This document shows, in pieces, positions 1 through 8,873 of a DNA stretch of 64,000 nucleotides. The number at the start of each line of letters is the position of its first letter. Position 1 is the stretch's first letter. The translations under genes and the position numbers were made by a program. This DNA comes from Trichomonas tenax (taxonomy: Eukaryota > Parabasalia > Trichomonadida > Trichomonadidae), in assembly GCA_023091735.1 (NCBI GenBank), contig JALKBU010000129.1, positions 1-64,000 on the forward strand, in the 5' to 3' direction. The notes under the pieces are model-generated. The model did not search any database, had not been told where the DNA came from, and saw only the letters and a list, made by a program, of their open reading frames with translations.

Positions 1-139
1 GACTGTGTCACTTATACAACTGGATAGACAACTATCAATATGTACATGAAAGTACTTTCAAATCGAAAAAATATTGATCAGATAAAATGTTATGAAGGTC
101 GCGGGACTACACCGCAGAAGGAAAAATACTGCCTGTTTT

Positions 140-735
140 TACTCTTACAAAAACATATTTAACACTAATTTTCATGCTTTCAAGCTAAAATATTTGAAAT
201 TTACCGAGAGTATATAGCTTTGGGATATGAATCTGATGTATAATTTTCCAAAATATGAAATATTATTTTTAAATTTCGAAATGCACAATGACAATGAAAA
301 TTTGGTGGGAATATATGGCCATAGATTATGTTTTTGAAGGATAATTTTTCGAAATATGACATTTTATTTTTAAATATCGAATTGAACATTGGCAATGAAA
401 ATTTACCAGTAATATATATTCCAAAGTGCTATGTTTAAAGTGAATATTTTCTGAAAAAAAAATATTCAAATTATGTATTGAAATCAATCATTAGCAAAAA
501 AATTTACCGAAAATATACTATAGCAGATTATATTTTCGGAGTTATTTTTCTAAAATATGAAATATATTTTAATAATATTTGAGATTTCATATTGATATTA
601 AAAATTTACTAATAACATATAGATGCTATTTATGTTTTCAGTGTTATTTTTCATGGGAGATAAATATTTTTGAAAATTTGAGATCTGGTCTTTTAAATCA
701 AAATTTATCGAGAAATATATGTTTGAGTACTTAAA
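140..735. repeat. Six-unit degenerate tandem repeat, period about 101 bp
   Basis: A recurring anchor (AAAATTT followed by ACCGA or a variant, then an AATATAT-like run) occurs near positions 197, 298, 399, 500, 601 and 701, i.e. every 101 bp. A second anchor (TTATTTTTC plus AAATATGA) occurs near 241, 342, 442, 542 and 644. The units are clearly diverged but keep their length almost exactly. The array stops about 25 bp before the ATG of the RRM gene. Positions 1-139 are AT-rich and show nothing recognisable. The array has no coding potential. Confidence 0.75.
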
Positions 736-750
736 TATTAATTAAAAATT

Positions 751-757
751 TCATTTT
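751..757 (+). promoter_or_regulatory. Initiator-like element of the RRM gene
   Basis: TCATTTT lies 9 bp before the ATG at 760. It fits the trichomonad initiator pattern TCA followed by pyrimidine and T/A, in which the A is the transcription start and the leader is only a few bases long. It supports the chosen start. Confidence 0.5.
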
Positions 758-759
758 TC

Positions 760-1104
760 ATGACTCAAATTTCTTTGACTAATCTTTCTTTCAGAACAAC
801 ACCAGACGACATTTACAGAGCTTTTGCGCCATTCGGAGAAATCACTGAATGTCGAATCGTTGTCAATGAGCGCCAGGAATCGAAAGGCTTCGGTTTTATT
901 TCATATCAAAATGAATATGAAGCATCGAGAGCTATAACCAACATGCACGGCTTCAAAATGGATGGAAACAGTATTATCGTCAGTTTATCGCATAATGCAA
1001 ACAATCGTTTCGTAATTCCTCAAAAACAAGAACAAAACAACAAAGATCAAAGATACAACAATTATAAGAATAAAGAGCCTAAATCACCCGTCAATCGTCG
1101 TTAA
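760..1104 (+). CDS. Small single-RRM RNA-binding protein
   Basis: A 114-residue protein made of one RNA recognition motif and a short basic tail. The RNP2 strand is seen as ISLTNLSF (residues 4-11) and RNP1 as KGFGFISY (about residues 42-49), with the usual spacing. The tail (about 80-114) is rich in N, K, Q and R and probably aids RNA contact. The size matches minimal RRM proteins seen in protists (splicing or mRNA-binding factors), but nothing identifies a specific target. The start at 760 is preceded by an initiator-like TCATTTT, and the gene follows a 101-bp tandem repeat array. Family assignment is firm; the biological role is unknown. Confidence 0.88.
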   Translation: MTQISLTNLSFRTTPDDIYRAFAPFGEITECRIVVNERQESKGFGFISYQNEYEASRAITNMHGFKMDGNSIIVSLSHNANNRFVIPQKQEQNNKDQRYNNYKNKEPKSPVNRR

Positions 1105-1183
1105 TTAATTATTATCAATATATATTTTGTTAATTATCACATTTTGCTACTTTGCTCATTAATACTACACCGATTTTAATTTG

Positions 1184-1191
1184 TTTTCCTA
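1184..1191 (+). terminator. Putative 3' processing motif TTTTCCTA
   Basis: The octamer TTTTCCTA lies 80 bp after the stop of the RRM gene. The same octamer follows four other genes of this window at 6-35 bp. It is proposed as an mRNA 3'-end element; this copy is the most distant and therefore the weakest. Confidence 0.25.
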
Positions 1192-1292
1192 CTATTTTTT
1201 GATATGTTGACTAAAAAAATCGATATCATAGAAATTTTTTTTGTTATATCATCAAATATTTATTATAACAAACAAAATAATTTATGTGAACA

Positions 1293-2705
1293 TCAAATTT
1301 CTTTGTAATCAAACATTGGTATTATGTAAGTACCATTTGGAACTATTGTCGTGTTAATTGCGAAATTTCCGGGATCTTCTAACAGTAATGTTTCAGCTTT
1401 TGATACCGAGTATCTGTAATATGTTGCATTTTGAGAATTTGCAGCAAGATATCCATTTGGAAGTCCTTCGAAACCACTTGGAACGAACTCAAAGAACTTT
1501 CCTTTATCAGCCCAGAAAACGAGTGCTGTTGCTGTACCTGATGTTGTAAAGATATACTTAGCATGATTAATTGCGTGTATGACTTCTATTTCTGATGTTT
1601 CGGAAATGTTAATAAAATGTGGTTTGATTTTTGATATGTTATGAGCGATTTCTAATATGTTTGTGAAATCAATTTCAGGATATCCTCCTTGTAACACAAT
1701 GCAATCATATTTCTCGAAGTTCATCTTGTTAATTTGCTCCAACATCTTCTTCTTTAACAGTGCAGAAGCATTCCATGATGGCTTGAGATGCCTTAATAAT
1801 GCTTTAGAAACACAAGAAATGTTTTGGTATGTCACTGGAATGAATTTTCCGAGCAATTTTGCAAAGCTCGAATTTTTGATTGAAGGCGGTGCTCCTATTG
1901 CCAATATGTTCTCTATAGATTCTTCCTCATTCATTATCGTAGCAATTGGTCCAGCAACGTTGTAAATTGTTTCCCACGAAAACGGATCAAATTGTGTGAA
2001 TGAAACAATCAAATGATCACCTTCGTATGTAATGTTCCTTGACATATTGTAGACTGTGCTTGCTGATATGTTTTGGATTGGATTCGAAAGTGACTTTGTC
2101 GATAACTGCGCATAATCTGTTAAAGCAATGAAAGGAGATGGAAGTTTAACATCATGCAAAGAACTGTATAATATCGTGTTCGAGTTAAAGCAAAATGATG
2201 TTAATTCACAATCTCGTGTTTTCGCGTCAGTTCCTGTACAATGGAATCCTGTGAGAGATGTATTTGATGGTGTTAAGTTCGTGAAGTTCTTTTCGTAGAC
2301 CAATGTCTTCGCTCGATAAACTTTCGCTGTAACATTTCCCCAACAAGGATTAATGTAATACCACGTAACATTCTTTTTTTGCACATAGTCGTTGACGAGT
2401 CTCGTCGGTGATTTGAACGCAACTCCGCCTTGTTCGATAACTAATTTCGTTCTGATGAAATGTTCAACGAGAGAAACTGGAAAGATGAAGTCAACGTACA
2501 TATTTAGTTGAAAGAAGTTGTATTTGTCGACAGTGAGAGAAATATGTTTAATATTTGTTAATTCAGTTCGATTTTCTGGTATTCTGTTCAATTCTATTGC
2601 ATAACTCTTCTCGCAAAGCATTGACGCGAATGTCAAAAATAGCAGCCCGAGAAATATATATGTTTTTAGCGGTAATTTACCAAGATCAATAACAACTTCT
2701 TGCAT
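1293..2705 (-). CDS. GT61/DUF563-like glycosyltransferase, type II membrane protein
   Basis: A 470-residue protein with a short cytosolic N-terminus, one hydrophobic anchor (about residues 12-32) and a long luminal domain with many N-glycosylation sequons. The C-terminal half carries a pattern typical of GT61-like enzymes: a strand with FDPFSWETIYN, a block around QGGYPEIDF, then HAINHAKYIFTTSGTATALV, in the position where the family has its nucleotide-sugar loop (usually HGA). The frame is open to an ATG at 2726, but that ATG overlaps a TGACATGTAAA motif that elsewhere lies upstream of genes, so the second Met at 2705 (MQEVVIDL) is preferred. It probably acts in the Golgi or ER on surface glycans. 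The family link is moderate; the motif is diverged from the other two copies in the window. Confidence 0.55.
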   Translation of the reverse strand: MQEVVIDLGKLPLKTYIFLGLLFLTFASMLCEKSYAIELNRIPENRTELTNIKHISLTVDKYNFFQLNMYVDFIFPVSLVEHFIRTKLVIEQGGVAFKSPTRLVNDYVQKKNVTWYYINPCWGNVTAKVYRAKTLVYEKNFTNLTPSNTSLTGFHCTGTDAKTRDCELTSFCFNSNTILYSSLHDVKLPSPFIALTDYAQLSTKSLSNPIQNISASTVYNMSRNITYEGDHLIVSFTQFDPFSWETIYNVAGPIATIMNEEESIENILAIGAPPSIKNSSFAKLLGKFIPVTYQNISCVSKALLRHLKPSWNASALLKKKMLEQINKMNFEKYDCIVLQGGYPEIDFTNILEIAHNISKIKPHFINISETSEIEVIHAINHAKYIFTTSGTATALVFWADKGKFFEFVPSGFEGLPNGYLAANSQNATYYRYSVSKAETLLLEDPGNFAINTTIVPNGTYIIPMFDYKEI

Positions 2706-2715
2706 ATTAAAAAAT

Positions 2716-2726
2716 TTACATGTCAT
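2716..2726 (-). promoter_or_regulatory. TGACATGTAA-type promoter element
   Basis: On the minus strand this reads ATGACATGTAA and ends 10 bp before the preferred ATG at 2705. The giant proline-rich gene at 58 kb has almost the same arrangement (ATGACACGTAA, then an AT-rich spacer, then ATGCAAG). It is one of the recurring TGTCATGTAA-type motifs of the window. Further TGTCA and TGACA copies crowd 2750-2850. Confidence 0.4.
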
Positions 2727-2873
2727 ATTTCAGTCTTTATGTATCAAATATTTATATTTGTCAAATAATTATTTTATTTGTCATAATTTTATTTATATGT
2801 CAAAATCATATTGATTTGAAAGAATATGACAACCGTTTGTCATAATTTTTCAATGTTTTAATTACGTTGATTC

Positions 2874-3895
2874 TTGAATGTGCTTTTATTCCATTTCTTC
2901 GAACATAAAAATTCTCCATCAACTGAAGTTTGGAATTATTACTATGGTACCGAATATACAGGAAACCAGTACTTTTTAAAAACAAATGAACAAATTTTAT
3001 CGAAAAATTCAGAAGCGTTAGTTTTTATATGCACATTCGATGATATGTCATTATGAAGCATCAGTTTCAATACAATTGGAATTAAATTCCTCCGCGAACT
3101 TTGTTTCTTTAATAAATGTACAAAGTCAAGCAGAGGTGGTACTATTTACTTTAGTGGTGATAGTTCCATCGTCTAACATAGATTTTGTACAACAAATACA
3201 TATGTTACAAGAGGAAAAGGTTTTCATTCATACGTTTTTTTAGTTTCAAATCGTGATTCATTGAATATTGTTGTTGAATGTTCTATTTCCAATTGCATAC
3301 AAACAGCACAGCTAGAATTATTTTATTCAAAATATGGAATTGTCGGTGTTTATTCATCGAATATTTCAAAAAATTCTGTTTCATATTATTCTGGATATCT
3401 TTTAGAGAATGCAAATGGAATGGGAACAACAAATTTCTCAACATTTCTCGGAAACAAAGCATCAAATAATAATTGTCTTGGTCATCAATCTGGAACATAC
3501 AAAGATTATATGTGTAATATTGTGAACAACCAGATTTCTGGTTTGGGCTGTTTTTTCATTAATACAGGAACTCTCACAGTTGAAAATTGAACCATTCTGG
3601 GAATGGGGTTGTGTTTAAAGGATGGGTTGGCCAAGAAAAGTTATTTGTTGTCAATTTTAATTTAGATCAATATTCTTCTAGTTGTTTGGAATCCTGTTCA
3701 ACATCAGGGATTCAAACAAACAATAACTTGAACATTCTTTCTCACTTATCTACGTTTAATTGCATTGCAGAAAATAAAATTAGTATTACCAAACCAATTT
3801 ACAAAGCACAATATCATGAAACAAATTCTTACCATTGGGTATCTGATTTCTGCCAAGTGATATGCGACTCTATATTCATCATTGGATTTTCATAA
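2874..3895 (+). pseudogene. Broken beta-helix (Pmp-like) surface protein gene, copy 1
   Basis: One frame runs from 2874 to 3590 and is interrupted by in-frame stops at 3054 (TGA), 3174 (TAA) and 3588 (TGA). It then shifts frame to continue to 3895. In the main frame CFFNKCTKSSRGGTIYFSG appears just before the second stop. This is the Cys/Asn-rich step followed by GG(A/T)IYF that is typical of right-handed beta-helix surface proteins expanded in trichomonads. Further steps follow (SISNC, CNIVNNQ, TVEN). A closely related fragment lies at 36275-36760 on the other strand, and there the third stop codon is TGT (Cys). No signal peptide or membrane anchor is seen, so both ends look missing. Family assignment is inference from the repeat pattern. 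Confidence 0.65.
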
Positions 3896-5040
3896 AACAT
3901 TTAGTAAATAAATTTTTACGTTTCTTTATCCTGATTGTTTCTATTATTGATCGTATCAGTTACAACAAAGATGTAAATGGTCAATAAAGAAGGTATTTGT
4001 TTGCGAATTGAAAAATTAAAAGTTTAATAATCATTGATCAAACTATAACAACCCCATTTGATTTATATAAGAATGTAAAAGTCATGAAGTCTCACTAGCA
4101 ATAAAATTACGATAATAAAAACAAATAATGCAACAAATCCGTAACCATTCTTCATTTAGAATCACGGTGATGTATATTGAGTAATTTCGAAGCAAAATCT
4201 GTGTTCTGATGATTTTATTTGGTCAAATGTCAACATCAAAACCAAATTAAAGCTTATCTTCTCTGTGAGAATCATATAAGCATCATTGCAATGTGTAGAG
4301 TCCAGAAACGAAATTCTACATTAAATGCATATTCCAAATAACATGAAATAAAAAATTATTTTTCGAAAAGTGATTTTGAAGATGAAAATAATATTAAAAT
4401 ATAAAATTAAAACTATTTAAACTACATTTTTTAATCTAGGTACTCCTCTCAATTTTTTCAAGGGTCCCTCAATATTGTGAGAAACACGCCCGTAGAGTAC
4501 CTAGATTAAAAAATGTAGTTTATACAATAAAAATCAAAATTCTCGGGTTAGATTTGTAAAATTTTTTTCATATATAAAAAGTCTATATTTGGTAATAGCT
4601 CATTAAGTAGTATAACATTTATAATATAAAATTGTATAAACATGCTTTTACATTGAAAAGATTTGATGTCTCTAAAAAGTTGATTTTGGGATCACCATGA
4701 ATAACAATTGAATTTCATCTTTTTCTGAACAACAATTTTTATGATTCCAAAAACTAGATATTTGGATATAGAAACCCTAAATATGAAGTTTTGAAACAAA
4801 ATCAATTGTCACAATTTTGTTAATCTTAAATTTCAAAATATTATTCAATATAGATATAACATCATTAATGGAGTATAATTTTTCGATTGCTCACAAAATG
4901 TGGACCACATTACTTTCAAAAAATATATTTGAGAAAAAATCTTTATCAATAGCAATAACATATCATATCTGTTATTATTTTAGCAAAATTAAAGATTTGT
5001 CAATTGTATTCAAAATATGGCTAAATTATTCTTCAAAATA
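3896..5040. other. Non-coding AT-rich intergenic region
   Basis: No convincing gene. Frames are short and broken, and codon use is AT-driven. It contains the perfect inverted repeat at 4419-4521. The short open frame 4817-5041 merely runs into the ankyrin gene in another frame. Confidence 0.6.
4419..4521. repeat. Perfect 27-bp inverted repeat around a 49-bp core
   Basis: The left arm (4419-4445) starts AAACTACATTTTTTAATC and ends GGTACTC. The right arm (4495-4521) is its exact reverse complement. The 49-bp core between them is pyrimidine-rich and then reads ...GAAACACGCCCGTA, unusually GC-rich for the area. Two perfect 27-bp arms in otherwise drifting intergenic DNA suggest a small non-autonomous inverted-repeat element or a structured RNA. 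No clear target-site duplication could be seen at the flanks. Confidence 0.7.
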
Positions 5041-6414
5041 ATGGATTGCAACACTGTCCTCCTGAGCGAGATAGAGCTTCCTCTGTGGTACGAAGACTTC
5101 GAAGATGTACGCGAAAGTCTTCTCAGTATATCTCAGAACACTATCAACGAAGTGTTGAAGACAATTGAAAATTCATCAATTTATCTTTCACACTGCGAAC
5201 TCGTAAGTGACTTGATCATATACATTGCTAATATTAGAGAGCAGAATCAGCAACTGTATGCAAAGATTGTGTCTATTTTATCTCAATCAAACAACATTTT
5301 CAAGAATTACGTTTTAGAGAACTCTTCTGGCTTCTTTTTGAGAGCACTATATGATGCCCAAGTATTTTCGCTTGCTGCAATTAAGCAGAAACTTCAAGAT
5401 TCGCCTGCACAAAAAAATTATTTTGCTCCAGAACTTAAACTGACATCTCACAGAGAAAGATGGAACCTTCTTGACAAGAGCTCTTCGATTTCTGATCTTT
5501 CTGCTAACAATTGGAAATTATTTTATGAAATTATAGAAAACCATTGCAGCAAGAATGGTTCAGAGTATGCTCTTAGAAAAGATGATGTCGACTATTTTAC
5601 TGATCTTGCTCCAAACATCAATTTTGAGGCAACTTCAGATTTGTTAGCAAAATCTGCTTTCTTTGGCGCAGAAAAGGTCTTCAGATTCTTGTTCCAACTA
5701 GGTGCTAAGATCACAGAGCAGGTCACTATTGCTGCTGTTCAAGGCGGTTGCATAGATATTATTCGTTTGTGCTTACAAAACAACGGTAACTTCGAAACTT
5801 GCTTAAAGGCCGCTGCTCAGTACCACCGCGATAAAATCTTCGACTGGATTTGCGAAACACAGAATACAAAAGAACTGAGAATTCACGAATTTGTCGGTTT
5901 CATGAATCCACGTGCAGTTCTTCATTCCATCTCAAGAGGAACAAATTTGAACGAGAAATCGAAGTACAAAACAACTTGCTTACATGAAGTTGTTAAGCAC
6001 AACGATGACTTGTTAACATTGACATTGCTTAAGAATGGAGCATCACCAAACGTTAAGGATATGAATGGAATGACTCCTTTGCACTTAGCACGGTCCAGAA
6101 AGATTGTTAACATATTAATCGAAGCTGGAGCTGATATTGAAGCACGTGACAACAGTGGCGCAACACCATTGTTCGCTGCTGTTTTGAGAAACAACTATGC
6201 TGTTATTCGTGCTTTGTTCGATAATGGTGCAAATACAAATGCAATCAACTTTAGGCAGAAGACTGCTTTCATACTCGCCAAGGAGTGGAATAACGCTAAG
6301 ACTGTAGATTTTTTGAGAAAACTCGGATTTTCGGAATCAAATTCCGACAATGAAACTCTGAACAACGACCACATCGATAACGCTCAGTTCAGAGGCTATA
6401 TTGTACTTGAATAA
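5041..6414 (+). CDS. Ankyrin-repeat protein with long helical N-terminus
   Basis: A 457-residue protein. Residues 1 to about 290 are helical without clear repeats and resemble the N-terminal regions of trichomonad DUF3447-type ankyrin proteins. The last third has about four ankyrin repeats, shown by TTCLHEVVKHNDDLLTL, GMTPLHLARSRKIVNIL, GATPLFAAVLRNNYAVI and TAFILAKEW, each followed by a G-A-x-x-N/D turn. The frame is open from 5017, but the Met at 5041 (MDCNTVLL) is preferred because an initiator-like TTCAAAAT lies just before it. The role is probably protein binding; no enzymatic domain is seen. Such proteins form a very large family in trichomonads, so a specific function cannot be given. 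Confidence 0.85.
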   Translation: MDCNTVLLSEIELPLWYEDFEDVRESLLSISQNTINEVLKTIENSSIYLSHCELVSDLIIYIANIREQNQQLYAKIVSILSQSNNIFKNYVLENSSGFFLRALYDAQVFSLAAIKQKLQDSPAQKNYFAPELKLTSHRERWNLLDKSSSISDLSANNWKLFYEIIENHCSKNGSEYALRKDDVDYFTDLAPNINFEATSDLLAKSAFFGAEKVFRFLFQLGAKITEQVTIAAVQGGCIDIIRLCLQNNGNFETCLKAAAQYHRDKIFDWICETQNTKELRIHEFVGFMNPRAVLHSISRGTNLNEKSKYKTTCLHEVVKHNDDLLTLTLLKNGASPNVKDMNGMTPLHLARSRKIVNILIEAGADIEARDNSGATPLFAAVLRNNYAVIRALFDNGANTNAINFRQKTAFILAKEWNNAKTVDFLRKLGFSESNSDNETLNNDHIDNAQFRGYIVLE

Positions 6415-6448
6415 ATTGTTTATATATTCTTTCGGGTAAATAATTATA

Positions 6449-6456
6449 TTTTCCTA
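6449..6456 (+). terminator. Putative 3' processing motif TTTTCCTA
   Basis: TTTTCCTA lies 34 bp after the TAA of the ankyrin gene, inside an AT-rich tail. It matches the octamer after the RasGAP, NDR kinase, Vti1-like and RRM genes. Confidence 0.35.
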
Positions 6457-7570
6457 TTTTATTTAAGCGAAAATGCGTATATTTTGTTTCGTATTCAAAA
6501 CATATTCTTGTAACCGATAATCTCCTAATAGGATTGCTTTGATTTTCTTGTTATAATTGTGATAAAATATATTTTTTGATCAAAATAATGAGTTTTGATG
6601 TTGTTTATGTATCTGTGAAGGTATAAAATCTTATTATCGTTGCAACCAGATTCGATTCAATCGCTATTTCATTGATTAAAAGAACTAGTTGAATCTGATT
6701 CGAAAAGTGTTTTAATAAAAACCGAATTTTTTAATGGCAATCGATTGAACCCATCTAAAAACACATAAACCTCAAATGCTTTTGTTTTTTAAAAAATTAC
6801 ACTAAATTCAAAAAAATTAAATCAAAAAAATTATTTCATTTTATTCATTTTTCTTTGAATTTGAAATGTTAAGAAATTTATTATAATGCAAATTATTACA
6901 CATTAGAAATATTCTATTTTTTAATCATTGAATCTAAAAAATATTGATTAATTAGATTTATTGGTTATATTTTTGAAGCGATTTCTAATGTTCACTTAGT
7001 CGGGCGGTTAGTGAGAGAGGTGGAATTAAAAATAATATTAGATTTATTTATCAACAATAATAAAAAACTAAAAATAGAATAAGAGTTATAAAATTAAAAG
7101 TTACTAGACTAATGTTACAAATGGCATACATAAAATAACCTCATAAATGTCATAGTGAATAAGTCGAATTTTATATTTGATCAAAAAATATAATCTAAAT
7201 TCTCGATCTTATTGGCAATTATTTTTATTCCTATGATAGAATTATTGCGTGCATATCAATAATTTCACAAGCTAACTTAGTAACACACTAAAAAGGAGCT
7301 TTTCAAGCGCACATTTTAGACCAGAATCTCCAATATGCTATGATATACTGTTTCAAGTAGGGCTTGTTTGCCATAAAATTTACTCACAAACACTGTGATA
7401 TGTTTAAAAGAAGTGATATGTGAAATTGAATTGGAACTTTTTTTGCGTTTTAACACATGGAATGAAACATACTCATTGTCTTTATTTCTTGCTTTTAATA
7501 TATCATCAACTATATCCCTTTGTTTTGGTGTGAAGCTTCTCACATTAATGATTATGGCAAATAAATTATT

Positions 7571-7593
7571 TTTTGACGGGGAAATCGTCAAAA
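7571..7593. promoter_or_regulatory. TTTTGACG-N7-CGTCAAAA palindrome
   Basis: Two 8-bp arms (7571-7578 and 7586-7593) are perfect inverted repeats separated by 7 bp. Read on the minus strand the block is TTTTTGACGAT, four variable bases, CCGTCAAAA. The promoter of the Vti1-like gene at 21035-21057 has the same arms, spacing and inner bases. Here no intact gene follows on either strand, so it may be an orphan promoter of a lost gene. Confidence 0.45.
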
Positions 7594-7757
7594 ATGAGGC
7601 AAAATTTCATACTTTTGGAGGTGTGTTTAATTTGAATACACAAATTCACTTTGATTATTATTTTCAATCAATTCTTATTATCTACATTTTAAATATACCT
7701 TGATATGAGTCGTTTTATGATTCACAAGCATATGAAATACATTATATATTCATAATA

Positions 7758-8873
7758 CTATTGTAAAATTACTGATCTGTATGGTTCAGGCTTTGTAAGA
7801 CGAGGAACCTTTCTAATCACCATATTCAAGCACTCCTGAGGTGTAGGCATGTTATCTGGTCGAATAACCAAAGATTTTCGTTGTCTTCTTTGATCAGCTG
7901 TTCCCAGCTTCCTTGTGGCAGAGGTACTATCTGATGAATATCTGCGCCTCAATGGTGTTGGTGGTGTATCCATTGTTGTATCTTCTTGAAGCCATGGCAT
8001 AGCGAGAAGTTCTGTTGGTGTAGGACGAGACTTTGGATCTCTCTGTAACATGAGTGATATGATTTGACGCAGTGGTGGCGATAAATCTCGAGGAACAACG
8101 ACATCTGTTGTTGTTATCTGTTTAAATAGCTGTGCATGATTTGTATGTGTCCAAGGAAGTGCGCCTGTTGCCATTGTGAAGACGACAACACCGAGAGACC
8201 AAATATCAGATTTTGTTCCATCGTATTTATCATTATTGATGATTTCTGGTGGTGCATAGAAAGGCGATCCACAAGGTGTATTTAAAAGATTGCCTTGAAG
8301 CATTTCTTTGCATAAACCAAAGTCGCCTAAGCGAATATCCATTTGCGAATCTAAAAGTATATTTTCAGGCTTAATATCTCTGTGTGCGACCTTTTTGCTG
8401 TGAATGTATTGTAATGCGAGTAATATTTGTCGTAAAATTCTATTGACCTCCATCTCCGGTAGGCGAACCAGGGATAAAATGTATGAAAAGAGCTCTCCGT
8501 TGGGGCAGTACTCCATGACAATGTAAATATATTTTGGATCGAAAACGATGTCATATGTATGTATAACATAAGGATGGTTAAATGATTGCATTAATCGAAC
8601 TTCTTGTTCGAATCTGTTGAAGATTTGCTGCTCCTCGAGCATCTGTCGGCTGACTATTTTGCAAGCAAAATATTCTTTTGTTTTCAAATGTCTTACTAAA
8701 ACGACAGAAGAAAAAGAACCATATCCGATTTTGCGTACGAACTCGTAATTCCCGAATACTTTAGGAATCACGAGCTCTGCATTCTCCCCAAAAGGAAGTG
8801 TAATATTCTCCATTAAATTTTTGTTATTTACAAATTTAGAAAAAAGAAATTGTCTTTTGGCCATTTTTATCAT
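7758..8873 (-). CDS. CAMK/SNF1-like serine/threonine protein kinase
   Basis: A 371-residue protein kinase. All core motifs are present: glycine loop GYGSFSSVV, Lys in FACKIV, catalytic HRDIKPEN, DFG, activation segment TPCGSPFYAPPE, and the conserved Arg near RDPKSRPTP. The catalytic domain spans about residues 42-300. The T-loop and overall pattern place it in the CAMK-like (AMPK/SNF1, NIM1-like) group that is expanded in trichomonads. The tail (about 300-371) is Ser/Thr/Arg-rich and could be phosphorylated. The start could also be Met4 (8864) or Met21 (8813); all lie before the kinase domain, and Met1 is kept because nothing decides. An active kinase is expected. Confidence 0.9.
   Translation of the reverse strand: MIKMAKRQFLFSKFVNNKNLMENITLPFGENAELVIPKVFGNYEFVRKIGYGSFSSVVLVRHLKTKEYFACKIVSRQMLEEQQIFNRFEQEVRLMQSFNHPYVIHTYDIVFDPKYIYIVMEYCPNGELFSYILSLVRLPEMEVNRILRQILLALQYIHSKKVAHRDIKPENILLDSQMDIRLGDFGLCKEMLQGNLLNTPCGSPFYAPPEIINNDKYDGTKSDIWSLGVVVFTMATGALPWTHTNHAQLFKQITTTDVVVPRDLSPPLRQIISLMLQRDPKSRPTPTELLAMPWLQEDTTMDTPPTPLRRRYSSDSTSATRKLGTADQRRQRKSLVIRPDNMPTPQECLNMVIRKVPRLTKPEPYRSVILQ

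Larger units (their letters stand above)
6415..7757. other. Intergenic region between ankyrin and kinase genes
   Basis: A long AT-rich stretch between two genes whose 3' ends face each other. Two opposed open frames (7316-7591 minus, 7395-7703 plus) overlap but have no recognisable domain, and the minus one has no ATG. The only structured element is the palindrome at 7571-7593. Nothing else is supported. Confidence 0.5.

Noticed and set aside
2705..2726. N-terminal extensions beginning at ATGs inside TGACATGTAAA or TGTCATG motifs (also at 9930, 20225 and 62565)
   Set aside because: The extra residues are encoded by promoter-like motifs and lie outside the conserved parts of the proteins. The next Met fits the initiator spacing better.
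7316..7703. Two opposed 91- and 102-codon frames
   Set aside because: The minus frame has no ATG and overlaps the palindrome; the plus one has no domain. Possibly remains of a lost gene, but not supported as genes.
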